Source of the DNA: Acidovorax sp. Leaf191
Lineage (GTDB): Bacteria > Pseudomonadota > Gammaproteobacteria > Burkholderiales > Burkholderiaceae_C
Assembly (NCBI RefSeq): GCF_001424425.1
Contig: NZ_LMPT01000001.1
Location: 732,137 to 796,136 of the forward strand
DNA length: 64,000 nt
Reading direction: 5' to 3'
Shown here: positions 16,925 to 26,384 of the stretch, piece after piece
How positions within the stretch are numbered: position 1 is the stretch's first letter
Layout of the letters: every line of letters begins with the position of its first letter
Program-made: the position numbers and the translations under genes
Notes under the pieces: generated by a model
Database searches by the model: none
The model's input: only the letters and a program-made list of their open reading frames with translations
What the model was told of the DNA's origin: nothing

Positions 16925-18544
16925 TCAGGCCGCGAGCAGTGCCGGTGCGGGATGCGCGTGCGTCAGCTGAAAGCGGGTGTCCACGCGGAACACGGCCACC
17001 GATTGCACGAGCCCGTGGGTCTGCTGGTTCAGGGTGTGCGCGGCGGCGGCCATCTGCTCCACCAGGGCCGCGTTCTGCTGCGTGGACTGGTCGAGCTCGG
17101 CCACGGCGCTGCCGATCTGGCTGATGCCGGTGGTCTGCTCGCGGGTGGCGGCGCTGATCTCGCCGATCAGGTCGGCCACGCGGTGCACTTCGCCCACGAT
17201 CTCCGTCATGGCCGAGCCCGCGGTGGTGACCAGGGTCGAGCCGGTCTTGACCTTGTCCGCGCTGGCTTCGATGAGCGACTTGATCTCCTTGGCGGCCTGG
17301 GCGCTGCGCTGCGCGAGCGTGCGCACCTCGCTGGCCACCACGGCAAAGCCGCGGCCCTGCTCGCCGGCGCGCGCCGCCTCGACCGCAGCGTTCAGCGCGA
17401 GGATGTTGGTCTGGAACGCGATGCCGTCGATCACGCTGGTGATGTCGGCGATGCGGCGCGAGCTGGTGGCGATGTCGTTCATGGTGGTGACCACCTGGGC
17501 CACCACCGTGCCCCCGTTTTCGGCCGCGGCGCGTGCGGAGGATGCCAGCTGGCTGGCCTGCTGCGCGGTGTCGGAGTTCTGCTGCACGGTCGCGGTCATT
17601 TCTTCCATGGACGCGGCGCTCTGCTGCAGGCTGCGCGCCTGCTGTTCGGTGCGGTGGGACAGGTCGGTGTTGCCCGTGGCGATCTCGCGCGAGCCCGCTT
17701 CGATGGCGGTGGCCGCGGCGCGGACCTGGTCCACGATGCCCGCCAGCGCCGCCTGCATGCCGCCCAGCGAGGCGAGCACGCTGTCGGCCGGCGCTGCCGC
17801 GCCGCCGGGCACCGGGCCCAGGTCGCCCGAGGCCACGCGGCGGGCCGCGGCGCTCAGCTCCACGGGGTCGGCGCCCAGGGAGCGCATGAGGCTGCGGTTG
17901 ATCAGCAGCGCCAGGCCCACGGCCGCAGCGATGGCGACGAGCGCCACCGCCACGAGCGCCAGGCGGTTGTCGCTGTAGTGTTCAGCGGCGATGCGGATCT
18001 CCTGCGCGCCCGACGCGGTGATGAGCTGCGTGTACTGCGACGTGGTGGCGATGAGCTGCTGCAGCAGCGGCTGGCATTCGGCGTTCATCTTGACCGTGGC
18101 CTCGTCCTTCCTGCCGGCCAGCGCCAGGGCCACGATGTCGAGCGCCACCGGGCCGTAGCGGCTTTCGATGGCCTCGAGCTTCTCGAACAGCGCGCGCTCG
18201 CCGGGCTCGACGTGCGTGCCGCGGGCCAGTGCCGCGCGCAGCTGGGACATCCCGTCCTGCACCCGCTCGTGCGCCGCCTTCACGGCGGCGGTTTCCATCG
18301 CGATGTCGGACGCACCGGTGAGCAGGATCAGGTTGCGCGCCGAGATCGCCCGTGCGCTGGCGGCGGCGTGCACATCGCGCGCCAGGCTGCCGCGGGTGAA
18401 TTCGTTGCCGACGAAGCTCTGGAACTCGGCCTGTGCGCCGCCCAGGCTGCGCAGCGACAGGATGGAGACACCGATCAACAACGCGATCAGTACAAAAAAT
18501 GCCATCGTCAGTTTCTGGGTGACGGTTTTGCTGTGGAAGTTCAT
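16925..18544 (-). CDS. Methyl-accepting chemotaxis protein
   Basis: 539 residues. TM1 (about 13-32), a periplasmic four-helix-bundle-like domain of about 150 residues, TM2 (about 180-205), HAMP, then the signalling coiled coil with the near-invariant tip ([20 protein letters not shown]). It should sense a periplasmic ligand and control CheA. The C-terminus (HPAPALLAA) lacks an NWETF-type CheR/CheB docking pentapeptide. The start at 18544 is preferred over the codon 8 residues upstream. Confidence 0.92.
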   Translation of the reverse strand: MNFHSKTVTQKLTMAFFVLIALLIGVSILSLRSLGGAQAEFQSFVGNEFTRGSLARDVHAAASARAISARNLILLTGASDIAMETAAVKAAHERVQDGMSQLRAALARGTHVEPGERALFEKLEAIESRYGPVALDIVALALAGRKDEATVKMNAECQPLLQQLIATTSQYTQLITASGAQEIRIAAEHYSDNRLALVAVALVAIAAAVGLALLINRSLMRSLGADPVELSAAARRVASGDLGPVPGGAAAPADSVLASLGGMQAALAGIVDQVRAAATAIEAGSREIATGNTDLSHRTEQQARSLQQSAASMEEMTATVQQNSDTAQQASQLASSARAAAENGGTVVAQVVTTMNDIATSSRRIADITSVIDGIAFQTNILALNAAVEAARAGEQGRGFAVVASEVRTLAQRSAQAAKEIKSLIEASADKVKTGSTLVTTAGSAMTEIVGEVHRVADLIGEISAATREQTTGISQIGSAVAELDQSTQQNAALVEQMAAAAHTLNQQTHGLVQSVAVFRVDTRFQLTHAHPAPALLAA

Positions 18545-18842
18545 GGTGGTGCTCAAGGGGCGCTGCAACGGTCACATCGGCGTGCGGCTCCCGGGGGACG
18601 CACTGGCGGTTAGCGGCTTTGTGACCAATTGGTTTTGTTTGTGACTTTTGGTTTCAATATGCGAATTATTGGTACGCAGGCGGCGCGTCTGTGTAGGCGA
18701 ACTTCGACAACCCAGTCTAAAAAGGGGGCATCGGGTGGCGATGGGAGGGGGTGCAGGCCCACTTGAGCGGTCCCTGGCCGCAGCGAAGGGCCGCCTCCAG
18801 GCGATGCGGGTCGGGGGTGGGCTGCGCAGTGTGCGCCGCGGT
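18545..18842. other. Intergenic region upstream of the chemoreceptor
   Basis: 298 bp without a credible gene. The half near the chemoreceptor is AT-rich, with GTGACCAATTGGTTTTGTTTGTGAC (two GTGAC direct repeats around CCAATTGG) and likely holds its promoter. The rest is GC-rich and shows nothing I can name. Confidence 0.4.
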
Positions 18843-19490
18843 CTACAGCCCGCGCTCGACCATGTCCAGCAGCCGCTGGCCCAGGGCGTCCAGCATCGGC
18901 TGCGGCGTGCCCCGCAGCGGGCCGTCGATGGCCAGCAGCGCCATGCCGTGCACGGTGGACCAGGCCAGGTACTCCGCGCCGGGGCGGCGCTCGGCGGGCA
19001 GCGCGCCAGCGGCCACCAGGTCATCGAGCGCCGCACTCAGGTGCTCGAAAGGGTTGAGCCCCGTGGCGCCGCCCATGGCCGGGTCCGGGTCGTGCTGCAC
19101 CGTGAAGCGGCCGCCGAACGCCGTGCGGAACAGCCCGGTCTCGGCGTGGGCAAACCGCATGTAGCCCGCGCCCACGGCGCGCACCCGGGCGTGGGCCTGC
19201 TCGGTGGGCGTACCGGTGGCGGGCACCCGGGACAGCTCGTCCTCCATGAAGCGCGCGGCCGAGGCCACGGCGGCGGCGCGCACGGCATCGAGCAGATCGT
19301 CGCGGTTGGCGAAATGCCGGTACGCCGCATTGGGGGCCACACCCGCGCGGCGCGTGGCCTCGCGCAGCACCACCGCGTCGGGGCCGCCCTGGCGGGCCAG
19401 CTCGATGCCGGCATCCAGCAGGGCGCGGCGCAGGTCTCCATGGCGGTAGGTGCTGCGTGCGGCCGGGGTGTTGCGGGTGCTTACGTTCAT
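18843..19490 (-). CDS. TetR/AcrR family repressor
   Basis: 215 residues. The N-terminal TetR helix-turn-helix is seen in STYRHGDLRRALLDAGIELA and GVAPNAAYRHFANRDDLLDAV. The C-terminal domain with a hydrophobic HG core (YLAWSTVHGMALLAIDGPL) fits the TetR_C WHG type. It is divergent from the VOC/GST/DUF1579 genes, with two copies of a 15-bp palindromic motif between them, so it probably represses that operon and itself. The ATG at 19490 is chosen over an upstream GTG that overlaps one motif. Confidence 0.88.
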   Translation of the reverse strand: MNVSTRNTPAARSTYRHGDLRRALLDAGIELARQGGPDAVVLREATRRAGVAPNAAYRHFANRDDLLDAVRAAAVASAARFMEDELSRVPATGTPTEQAHARVRAVGAGYMRFAHAETGLFRTAFGGRFTVQHDPDPAMGGATGLNPFEHLSAALDDLVAAGALPAERRPGAEYLAWSTVHGMALLAIDGPLRGTPQPMLDALGQRLLDMVERGL

Positions 19491-19503
19491 GGGTGGGGCA
19501 GAT

Positions 19504-19550
19504 GTGGACACTGTCCATTATCTTTGGTATTGTTTGTGGACGGTGTTCAC
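19504..19550. promoter_or_regulatory. Tandem TetR operators
   Basis: Two related near-palindromes, GTGGACACTGTCCAT (19504-19518) and GTGGACGGTGTTCAC (19536-19550), centres 32 bp apart (about three helical turns). They lie in the gap between the TetR gene and the VOC operon. Confidence 0.65.
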
Positions 19551-19590
19551 AATTGCGCGCCGCACCCCACACGACCCCAAGGAGACCGCC

Positions 19591-20019
19591 ATGAAGATCG
19601 AGCCGTACCTGATGTTTGAAGGCCGCTGCGAAGAGGCCCTGGATTTCTACCGAAGCGCCCTGGGCGCCCAGGTGACCACCCTCATGCGCTACAAGGACAA
19701 CCCCGATCCCGCCGCCGGCCCGGGTTGCGCCGAGGGCGGCGGGCCCGGCCCCACGCCGGAGATGGTCATGCACGCCGCGTTCACCGTGGGCGAGACGCAG
19801 CTCATGGCGTCCGACGGCATGGGCTCGGGCAAGGCCAGCTTCCAGGGCATCTCGCTGGCCCTGAGCCCTGCCGACGAAGCCGAGGCCCGGCGCTACTTCG
19901 ATGCGCTGGCCGACGGCGGCCAGGTGCAGATGCCGCTGACCAAGACCTTCTTCTCCAAGGCCTTCGGCATGGTGGCCGACCGCTTCGGCGTGTCGTGGAT
20001 GGTGGTGGCACCCGAATGA
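19591..20019 (+). CDS. VOC family protein, PhnB-like
   Basis: 142 residues of the glyoxalase/VOC superfamily, PhnB group: MKIEPYLMFEGRCEEALDFY at the start, METAL-like HAAFTVGETQLMASDG, and the family ending KAFGMVADRFGVSWMV. Despite the PhnB name this group is not a C-P lyase enzyme; its function is unknown. AAGGAG is placed eight bases upstream. The last four bases ATGA overlap the start of the GST gene, so the pair is translationally coupled. Confidence 0.82.
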   Translation: MKIEPYLMFEGRCEEALDFYRSALGAQVTTLMRYKDNPDPAAGPGCAEGGGPGPTPEMVMHAAFTVGETQLMASDGMGSGKASFQGISLALSPADEAEARRYFDALADGGQVQMPLTKTFFSKAFGMVADRFGVSWMVVAPE

Positions 20020-20687
20020 GCGCGCCGATGCTTGCCCTCTACGGGCACCCCTTCTCGTCGTACACCCAGAAGGTGCTGACCGCGCTGCATGAAACCGGCA
20101 CACCGTACGAGCTGCGCAATCTCGACCCCGCCGCGCCGGGCGGCCACGCCGCCGAGTGGCTGCGCCACTGGCCGTTGGCGATGTTCCCGGTGCTGGTGGA
20201 CGGCGAGCGGACGGTGGTGGAGAGCAGCATCGTGATCGAGCATCTGCAACTGGCCCACGCGGGCCCCGTGCGCCTGATACCGCTCGACCCGAAGGCCGCG
20301 CTGGAGGTGCGGTTCATGGACCGCTTCTTCGACCTGCACGTGATGGCCCCGGTGCAGCAGGCCGTGAGCGCGGCGCTCACCGGCGACCCGGCCCGCCGCG
20401 CAGAGGGCGTGGCCGCGGCGGCCGACAAGCTGCAAAAGGCCTACGCGTGGCTGGAAGGCGAGTGGGGCGGCCGGACCTGGGCCGCTGGCGCCGATTTCAC
20501 GATGGCGGACTGCGCCGCGGCACCCGCGCTGTTCTACGCCGACTGGACGCATCCCATTGCCGACGCCTACCCGATGCTGCGCGCCTACCGGGCCCGGCTG
20601 CTGGCCCGCCCGTCGTTTGCGCAGGCTGTGGACGGCGGACGTCCGTACCGCCACTACTTTCCGCTGGGCGCACCCGACCGCGACTGA
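20016..20687 (+). CDS. Glutathione S-transferase family protein
   Basis: 223 residues. N-terminal thioredoxin fold with the active-site region YGHPFSSYTQKVLTAL (Ser near residue 14), the cis-Pro loop (AMFPVLVD) and the glutathione-binding E-S-S (VVESSIVIEHL). The C-terminal helical domain includes FTMADCAAAPALFYADW. It likely conjugates or reduces electrophiles. It is coupled to the VOC gene by ATGA overlap and is probably controlled by the TetR repressor. Confidence 0.85.
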   Translation: MSAPMLALYGHPFSSYTQKVLTALHETGTPYELRNLDPAAPGGHAAEWLRHWPLAMFPVLVDGERTVVESSIVIEHLQLAHAGPVRLIPLDPKAALEVRFMDRFFDLHVMAPVQQAVSAALTGDPARRAEGVAAAADKLQKAYAWLEGEWGGRTWAAGADFTMADCAAAPALFYADWTHPIADAYPMLRAYRARLLARPSFAQAVDGGRPYRHYFPLGAPDRD

Positions 20688-20754
20688 GTGAAGCCCGTGC
20701 CACCTTCCCCCCATCCTCCATCCCAGCATTGACTGAACCCATAAGGAGACCGCC

Positions 20755-21240
20755 ATGATGAACACCGAACCCCACACCATGCACCGCTGGCTGCAGCAAC
20801 TGCTGGGCGACTGGACTTGCACGTCCGACTGCGACATGGGCCCCGACCAGCCGGCCGAAAAGGGCACCGGCACGGAACACGTGCGCGCGCTCGGCGACCT
20901 GTGGGTCATCATGGAAGGCGCGGGCACCATGCCCGGCGGTGGCGGCGAGGCGCGCATGCAGATGACGCTGGGCTATGACCCTGAGCAGAACGTGTTCCTC
21001 GGCACCTGGGTCGGCTCGATGATGACCCACATGTGGGTGTACCGCGGCACGCTGGACGCCGGCCAGAAGGTGCTCACGCTGGAAACCGAAGGCCCGAGCT
21101 TCAAGGGCGATGGCGCCACGGCGCGCTACCGCGACGTCATCACCCTTGTCGGCCCCCATGAACGCACGCTCACCTCATTCGGCCAGCAGCCGGACGGGAG
21201 CTGGAAGCAGTTCATGCAGGCGACGTATCGCCGCAAGTGA
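20755..21240 (+). CDS. DUF1579 protein
   Basis: 161 residues matching the DUF1579 pattern: LLGDWTCTSDCDMG, GTMPGGGGEARMQMTLGYDPEQNVFLGTW-type barrel strands and the closing SWKQFMQATYRRK. Family members are small lipocalin-like barrels of unknown role. AAGGAG precedes ATGATG. It is third in the run behind the TetR operators, with a 67-bp spacer after the GST gene. Confidence 0.78.
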   Translation: MMNTEPHTMHRWLQQLLGDWTCTSDCDMGPDQPAEKGTGTEHVRALGDLWVIMEGAGTMPGGGGEARMQMTLGYDPEQNVFLGTWVGSMMTHMWVYRGTLDAGQKVLTLETEGPSFKGDGATARYRDVITLVGPHERTLTSFGQQPDGSWKQFMQATYRRK

Positions 21241-21335
21241 TGGCAAGGCGGGCTCCGGTCCGCCGGGCCGGGTGAATACGGGATGAGACGCCCCAGGTGG
21301 GTAGGTCGAACAGTCAACCTCACAGGAGTCAGGAT

Positions 21336-21704
21336 ATGTCTTACATCGATGGTTTCGTGATCGCGGTCCCCACCGCCAACAAGCAGAAATTCATTGAGCA
21401 CGCACGCCAGCTCGACCCGATATTCATCGAGCTCGGCGCTCTGCGTGTGATCGAAGGCTGGGGCGATGACGTCCCCGACGGCAAAGTCACCGATTTCCGC
21501 CGCGCGGTCCAGGCGACGGCCGAGGAGACGGTGGCCTTCTCCTGGATCGAATGGCCGGACAAAGCCACGCGCGATGCAGGCATGAAGAAGATGATGGAAG
21601 ACCCGCGCATGGACCCCTCCACACCCGGCAACCCGCCCATGCCGTTTGATGGCAAACGCATGATCTTCGGCGGCTTCGTACCGGTGGTCGAGGTGAAGGC
21701 CTGA
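21336..21704 (+). CDS. DUF1428 family protein
   Basis: 122 residues of the DUF1428 dimeric alpha/beta barrel: MSYIDGFVIAVPTANK, GALRVIEGWGDDVPDGKVTD and the strongly conserved ending MPFDGKRMIFGGF. Function is unknown; DUF1428 genes often travel with VOC and DUF1579 genes, as here (recalled). AGGAGTCAGGAT precedes the ATG at 21336. It may share the TetR-controlled transcript or start from the 95-bp gap. Confidence 0.82.
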   Translation: MSYIDGFVIAVPTANKQKFIEHARQLDPIFIELGALRVIEGWGDDVPDGKVTDFRRAVQATAEETVAFSWIEWPDKATRDAGMKKMMEDPRMDPSTPGNPPMPFDGKRMIFGGFVPVVEVKA

Positions 21705-21779
21705 GCCGCTGTCGCAGTCGTGCTGCCCGGGCCCGGGCCATGGGACGAGAAGGGCGACCATCACGATGGCTGTCCTGAT

Positions 21780-21836
21780 ATCAAAACCATAGCTATCTGC
21801 GCTTGCCAGACAAGCGCTGGAGCCGAATTTTGTCAA
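21780..21836. repeat. Dispersed intergenic palindrome, copy 4
   Basis: ATAGCTATCT flank, perfect stem GCGCTTG (21799-21805) and CAAGCGC (21811-21817), then GGAGCCGAATTTTG. It lies in the 289-bp gap after the DUF1428 gene and could terminate it. Confidence 0.65.
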
Positions 21837-21993
21837 ATATCTCCGGCATGGCTGGGTGAGCCGCCAAGCCCCCACTGTCCCGCCCGGCGCACCGCACTGT
21901 CCTATCCGCCGCACTTCTGTTCAGGCACCATGGGCTCCATATTCGACAGGCAACCGTCCGATAGTGGCGGTGCACAACACGAGGAGCCCCCTG

Positions 21994-23079
21994 ATGTCGT
22001 CGTCCACCCCTGCCACCACCGCCACGCTGGTCCCCATCGTCCGGGCCCAGCTGCTGGGCCCGCAGTGGCCCACCATGGACCCGTTTCTTTTCTGCGCCCA
22101 CCACGACGATGCCTACCCCGCGGGCAACGCCGCGTTCGGCCCCGCCGTGCCGGTGGAAGACCGCCAGATCGGCAGCGACTTCAGCGGCAAGGACGGCTGG
22201 AGCATGTACCACGGCGACACCGTGCCCGGCTTTCCCGGCCACCCGCACCGCGGCTTCGAGACCGTGACGCTGGTGCGCAAGGGCCTGATCGACCACTCCG
22301 ACTCGCTGGGTGCGGCCGCGCGGTTTGGCGGGGGCGACGTGCAGTGGGTCACGGCCGGCAAGGGCATCGTGCATTCCGAGATGTTCCCGCTGCTCAACGC
22401 CACCGAGCCCAACCCGCTCGAACTGTTCCAGATCTGGCTGAACCTGCCCGCCAAAAACAAGATGGTGGAGCCGCACTTCACCATGCTGTGGGACGAGCGC
22501 ATTCCGCGCCTGGTGCACAACGACGCCGCCGGCCGCGCGACCACCGTCACCGTGGTGGCGGGTGCGCTGCCCGGCGCGCCCGACCCCCTGGCGCCGCCGC
22601 CCGAGTCCTGGGCCTCGCAGCCCGAGGGCGACGTCGCCATCTGGACGCTGCGCATGGACCCGGGCGCCGAGTGGACCCTGCCCGCCGCGCAGGGCGAAGG
22701 CACGCAGCGCATGCTGTACTTCTTCGTCGGCGACAGCCTGCGCGTGGGCCCGCAGGACGTGGACCGCCACGCCGCGCTGCAGGTGCGCGCCACCGAGGAC
22801 TGGCTGCTGACCAACACCGGCCCCACCACCGTGGAATGCCTGGTGCTGCAGGGCCGCCCCATCGGCGAGCCCGTGGCGCAGTACGGCCCGTTCGTGATGA
22901 ACACGCAGGCCGAGATCATGCAGGCCATGAACGACTACCGCCGCACCCAGTTTGGCGGCTGGCCTTGGGACGACCAGGACCCTGTGCACGGCACTGAAGC
23001 CCGCCGCTTTGCGCGCTACCCCGGCCAGACCGAGGAAGAGCGCCCGGGCGAGGACGCCGCAGCGGCGGTGCAGGCCTGA
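21994..23079 (+). CDS. Pirin family protein
   Basis: 361 residues, two cupin domains. The N-terminal one carries the pirin metal motif GHPHRGFETVTLV plus WVTAGKGIVHSE, giving the three His and one Glu ligands. Pirins bind Fe and some are quercetinases; others are transcription cofactors. The length is above the usual 230-300 residues because of a long C-terminal tail (YRRTQFGGWPWDDQDPVHG) typical of a bacterial pirin subgroup. GAGGAG precedes the ATG at 21994. It stands alone. Confidence 0.85.
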   Translation: MSSSTPATTATLVPIVRAQLLGPQWPTMDPFLFCAHHDDAYPAGNAAFGPAVPVEDRQIGSDFSGKDGWSMYHGDTVPGFPGHPHRGFETVTLVRKGLIDHSDSLGAAARFGGGDVQWVTAGKGIVHSEMFPLLNATEPNPLELFQIWLNLPAKNKMVEPHFTMLWDERIPRLVHNDAAGRATTVTVVAGALPGAPDPLAPPPESWASQPEGDVAIWTLRMDPGAEWTLPAAQGEGTQRMLYFFVGDSLRVGPQDVDRHAALQVRATEDWLLTNTGPTTVECLVLQGRPIGEPVAQYGPFVMNTQAEIMQAMNDYRRTQFGGWPWDDQDPVHGTEARRFARYPGQTEEERPGEDAAAAVQA

Positions 23080-23245
23080 ACACCTTCCCCCGGTGGGGTC
23101 GCCGGGGGTGCCCGGCAGGCGCCGGGCGGCTCGTGGACAATCCAGGGTTTCGATGCGCGCAGCGCTGCCAGGGGTTGGTGCCCGTTGGCCGACCGCTGCG
23201 CTGCGCCCTCTTTTTTAGACACCCAGACGAAAGCGCCAGCGAGCC

Positions 23246-23719
23246 ATGACCACCATCACCAAAGACTCCGCCGTCACCATCACCTACAAGGTGACCACGC
23301 CCCAAGGCAAGCCGCTCGATGCCGGCAGCCTGGCCTACCTGCACGGCGGCTATGACAACATCTTCCCCAAGGTCGAAGCCGCACTGGAAGGCCAGGCCGT
23401 GGGCTTTGCCACCACGCTGCAACTGGCGGTGGAAGACGCCTTCGGCGTGCGCGACGAAGGCCTGGTGCGCACCATCCCCAAGAGCGAGTTCCCGCCCGGC
23501 GTGAAGGTCGGCGGCCAGCTGCAGGGCGTGGGCACCGACGGCCAGCCCGCGGTGTTCAACGTGGTCAAGATCAAGGGCCCCGAAGTCCACCTGGACGGCA
23601 ACCACCCGCTGGCCGGGCAGGCGCTCACCTTCAGCTGCAAGGTCACGGCAGTGCGCTCCGCCAGCGCCGAAGAGATTGCGCACCGCCACGTGCACGGCGA
23701 CCACGGCCACCAGCATTGA
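23246..23719 (+). CDS. FKBP-type peptidyl-prolyl isomerase, SlyD-like
   Basis: 157 residues. FKBP/SlyD layout: VTITYKVTTPQGKPLD, then YLHGGYDNIFPKVEAALEGQ, a flap insert, and NHPLAGQALTFSCKVTAVR, which is the SlyD hallmark. The tail has a short His-rich end (HRHVHGDHGHQH), a weaker version of the metal-binding SlyD tail that delivers nickel. It is cytoplasmic, with no signal peptide. The role is proline isomerisation and chaperoning. Confidence 0.9.
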   Translation: MTTITKDSAVTITYKVTTPQGKPLDAGSLAYLHGGYDNIFPKVEAALEGQAVGFATTLQLAVEDAFGVRDEGLVRTIPKSEFPPGVKVGGQLQGVGTDGQPAVFNVVKIKGPEVHLDGNHPLAGQALTFSCKVTAVRSASAEEIAHRHVHGDHGHQH

Positions 23720-23770
23720 AAGCGGTCACCTGGCACCGCACCCACACCCACGCACCGCGCCGCACGACCC

Positions 23771-24307
23771 ATGCGCCTGATCCGTCACTCCGAGCGGGCC
23801 TTTTCGCTGCAGGACTTCCTGTCGGCCGATGAATGCGCCCAGCTGGTCGAGCTGGCGGAGGCGGGCGGCTTCAGCGCAGCGGGCGTGCGCACCACCGGCG
23901 GCCCCAAGTCCATGCCCCTGGTGCGCAACAACGAGCGCGTGATGGTCGAGGCGCCCGGCTGGGTGGCGCTGCTGTGGCAGCGGCTCGGCCAGGTGGCCCT
24001 GCCCGCCGTGGGCACGCAGGTGGCGCAGGGGCTGCCCAAGGACCTGCGGTTCTACAAATACGCCCCCGGCCAGCGCTTCAAGATGCACAAGGACGGCCCG
24101 TGGATGGAGTCGGGGCTGACCAGCCAGCTCACGCTGCTGGTGTATCTGAACGACGACTTTTCCGGCGGCACCACCGACTTCCGCGAGTTCGCCGTGGCAC
24201 CGCGCACGGGCAGCGCGCTGCTCTTTGTCCACGACACCTGGCACGAAGGCACCGCCGTCACCGAGGGCACCAAGTACGTGCTGCGCTCGGACGTGCTGTA
24301 CGGCTGA
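23771..24307 (+). CDS. 2-oxoglutarate/Fe(II)-dependent oxygenase (prolyl 4-hydroxylase fold)
   Basis: 178 residues. The P4Hc domain shows HxD in FKMHKDG (about residue 105) and the distal His in HDTWHEG with the 2OG-binding basic residue afterwards (TKYVLRSDVLYG). The middle strand LLVYLNDDFSGGTTDF is typical. The substrate might be a protein prolyl or other side chain; it cannot be read here. It follows the FKBP gene by 51 bp on the same strand. Confidence 0.85.
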   Translation: MRLIRHSERAFSLQDFLSADECAQLVELAEAGGFSAAGVRTTGGPKSMPLVRNNERVMVEAPGWVALLWQRLGQVALPAVGTQVAQGLPKDLRFYKYAPGQRFKMHKDGPWMESGLTSQLTLLVYLNDDFSGGTTDFREFAVAPRTGSALLFVHDTWHEGTAVTEGTKYVLRSDVLYG

Positions 24308-24731
24308 GGCAGGCGCCCACGCTGCGTTGACCTGGTGTTGACGTGGCGTTGGCATTGACGCGGCCCGTCGGCTGTCGCGTCCATCGGCCCCACCTCTACG
24401 CATTCGGTCGCCCGCATGGCGGCGTGCCCGGGACTTGGCCCCTCTGCAGGCGCTGGCGCACCCGCCGCAGCTTCTGTCTAAGCGCGGGGCGCTCACCCAT
24501 TTTTGTGTCGAACATGCCCCTCGTTTCAGCGCCGCCGGTTCGGTGCCGGGGCCGGCACGGGCATGTCGAAAAGCCGCGTTTTCATAGGCGCGAAGCTTTC
24601 AAAACAGGCGCTTTTTGCGCACTGCGCGGCCCACACAACGCGTCACAGAACGTTCATCTGCGCTACCTATAACCACGCGCTGTGCGGGCCCCACCACGGT
24701 GGTCCGACAGCCCTCCCACCATCGGTACGCC
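24308..24731. promoter_or_regulatory. Long 5' region with possible PHO box and -10
   Basis: 424 bp without a gene. Near the start lie imperfect TTGACG/TTGAC repeats. At 24640-24657 is GCGTCAC-AGAA-CGTTCAT, two 7-base units with a 4-base spacer; each matches 5 of 7 bases of the PHO-box half-site CTGTCAT/C. A TATAAC at 24668-24673 begins 11 bases after the box, as in PhoB-activated promoters. A hairpin-like GGCGC/GCGCC segment precedes the box. PhoB control is an inference. Confidence 0.4.
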
Positions 24732-26384
24732 ATGAACACTCCCTCCGCTCCCTGCCTTTCCGGCCTTCCCCGCGGCCGCCGCGCGCGCCTGCTGCCCGCT
24801 GCGCTGCTGCTCCCCGTCTTCCTGCTCAGCGCCTGCGGCAGCTCCGGCGATGGCACCGGCACCACGGCCGCAGAGCCCGGCCGCTGGACCACCGGCGACC
24901 TGCACGTCCACACCGTGCAGTCCGACGACTCGCGCACCACCCAGACGCTCGACTTTGTGCTGGGCAAGGCGTTCGGCACCTACCACCTCGACTGGATGTC
25001 GCTGAGCAACCACCTGCGCTCGTCCAAGTACGACCACGCTGCCAACCCCCTGCCGGCGCCCAAGGCCTTTGCCTACGGCATGGAGGCCTACGAGATGCCC
25101 CGCGTGGCCGCACTGCAGGCCGCGGGCACCTACGCCGACAAGACCATCTTCTCGGCCTTCGAGTGGGACATGCCCACGCGCGACCACGTCAACGTCGGCA
25201 TCTTCGAAGGCAGTCCCACCTTCAAGACCTCGGCCAGCGCGGCCAAGGAGTTCCAGTACCGCTTCACCACGGGCGACGAGTCGCTGTTCGATGCGTCCGA
25301 CGTCGCGCGGTGGAAGGCGCAGTCGCCCGAGCGCTACAACAAGACCGGCGAAGACGCGATGAAGGCCATCGCCTGGCTCAAAGACAAGCACCCGAACACC
25401 AGCTACGCCACCATCAACCACCCCTCGCGCAACCCCGGCAAATACACGATCGCCAAACTCCGCGAGATGCACGACCTGGCGCCCCGGATCGTCTTCGCGA
25501 TCGAAGGCATGGTCGGCAACCAGCTCGAACCCGACCGCGGCGGCTACACCTCGGCCTACATCGACGCCAACAAGCCCAACCGCACCTACGGCGGTGTCGA
25601 CAACGTGGTGGCGCAGCTGGGCGGCACGTGGGACGCGCTGCTGGGCGAAGGCCGGCGCATCTGGAACATCGCCAACTCGGACTCGCACTTCGAGATCGAC
25701 GCCAACAACAACAGCAGCGGCTACTACCCGGGCGAATACGCCAAGAACTACGTCTGGCAGACCAAGTCGCAGTCGCAGGCCGGCATCTCCGGCGTGGTGG
25801 ACAGCCTGCGCGCGGGCCGCAGCTTCGGCGTGTTCGGCGACCTGATCAACGGCCTGGACTTCAACGCCACGGGCGCCGAAGGCACCGCCACCATGGGCCA
25901 GGACCTCAAGGCCACCAAGGGCGAGACCGTCACCGTGCGCATCCGCTTCAAGAGCCCGCCGGTCAACAACTACCAGCGCCCGGTCAGCAGCGGCAACCTG
26001 GGCAACATGACGCCCAAGGTGGACCACATCGACCTGATCGCAGGCGACGTGGGCCCCCGGGCGCAGCCCGGCACGGCCGCCTACCAGCAGGCCACGAACG
26101 CGAGCACCCGCGTCGTCAAGCGCTTCACCGCGGCGGACTGGACGCAGGAGAGCGACGGCTACTACGCCATGGAGATCACGCTGCCCGCGGCCAAGAGCCA
26201 GTACTTCCGCCTGCGCGGCACCAACCTGGGCGAGAACGTCGCGGGCCTCACGCTCCAGGGCGAGCCGCTGTCCGACCAGCCCGTCAAGACCGCCGACGCG
26301 GCCACCCGGCACGACCAGATCAACGACCGCAACTACGGCAACCTGTGGTTCTACTCGAACCCGATTTTCGTGTCGGTGCGCTGA
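24732..26384 (+). CDS. PHP/CehA-like metallohydrolase, lipoprotein
   Basis: 550 residues. A lipoprotein signal with lipobox L-S-A-C35 places it on a membrane, periplasmic side. The metal site begins with GDLHVHT (about residue 57), with later SLSNH, FEWD, INHPS and NSDSHFE motifs, the arrangement of the PHP-fold CehA/McbA-type hydrolases that use di- or trinuclear metals on esters or phosphoesters. About 150 C-terminal residues look like a separate beta domain (VTVRIRFKSPPVNNYQRP). It is one gene, with a long regulatory region in front. The substrate is unknown; a phosphoester would fit the possible PHO box. Confidence 0.7.
   Translation: MNTPSAPCLSGLPRGRRARLLPAALLLPVFLLSACGSSGDGTGTTAAEPGRWTTGDLHVHTVQSDDSRTTQTLDFVLGKAFGTYHLDWMSLSNHLRSSKYDHAANPLPAPKAFAYGMEAYEMPRVAALQAAGTYADKTIFSAFEWDMPTRDHVNVGIFEGSPTFKTSASAAKEFQYRFTTGDESLFDASDVARWKAQSPERYNKTGEDAMKAIAWLKDKHPNTSYATINHPSRNPGKYTIAKLREMHDLAPRIVFAIEGMVGNQLEPDRGGYTSAYIDANKPNRTYGGVDNVVAQLGGTWDALLGEGRRIWNIANSDSHFEIDANNNSSGYYPGEYAKNYVWQTKSQSQAGISGVVDSLRAGRSFGVFGDLINGLDFNATGAEGTATMGQDLKATKGETVTVRIRFKSPPVNNYQRPVSSGNLGNMTPKVDHIDLIAGDVGPRAQPGTAAYQQATNASTRVVKRFTAADWTQESDGYYAMEITLPAAKSQYFRLRGTNLGENVAGLTLQGEPLSDQPVKTADAATRHDQINDRNYGNLWFYSNPIFVSVR

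Noticed and set aside
18572..19036. A minus-strand open frame in the chemoreceptor/TetR gap
   Set aside because: Half of it lies inside the TetR gene in another frame, and its composition is Arg/Pro-rich without a domain.
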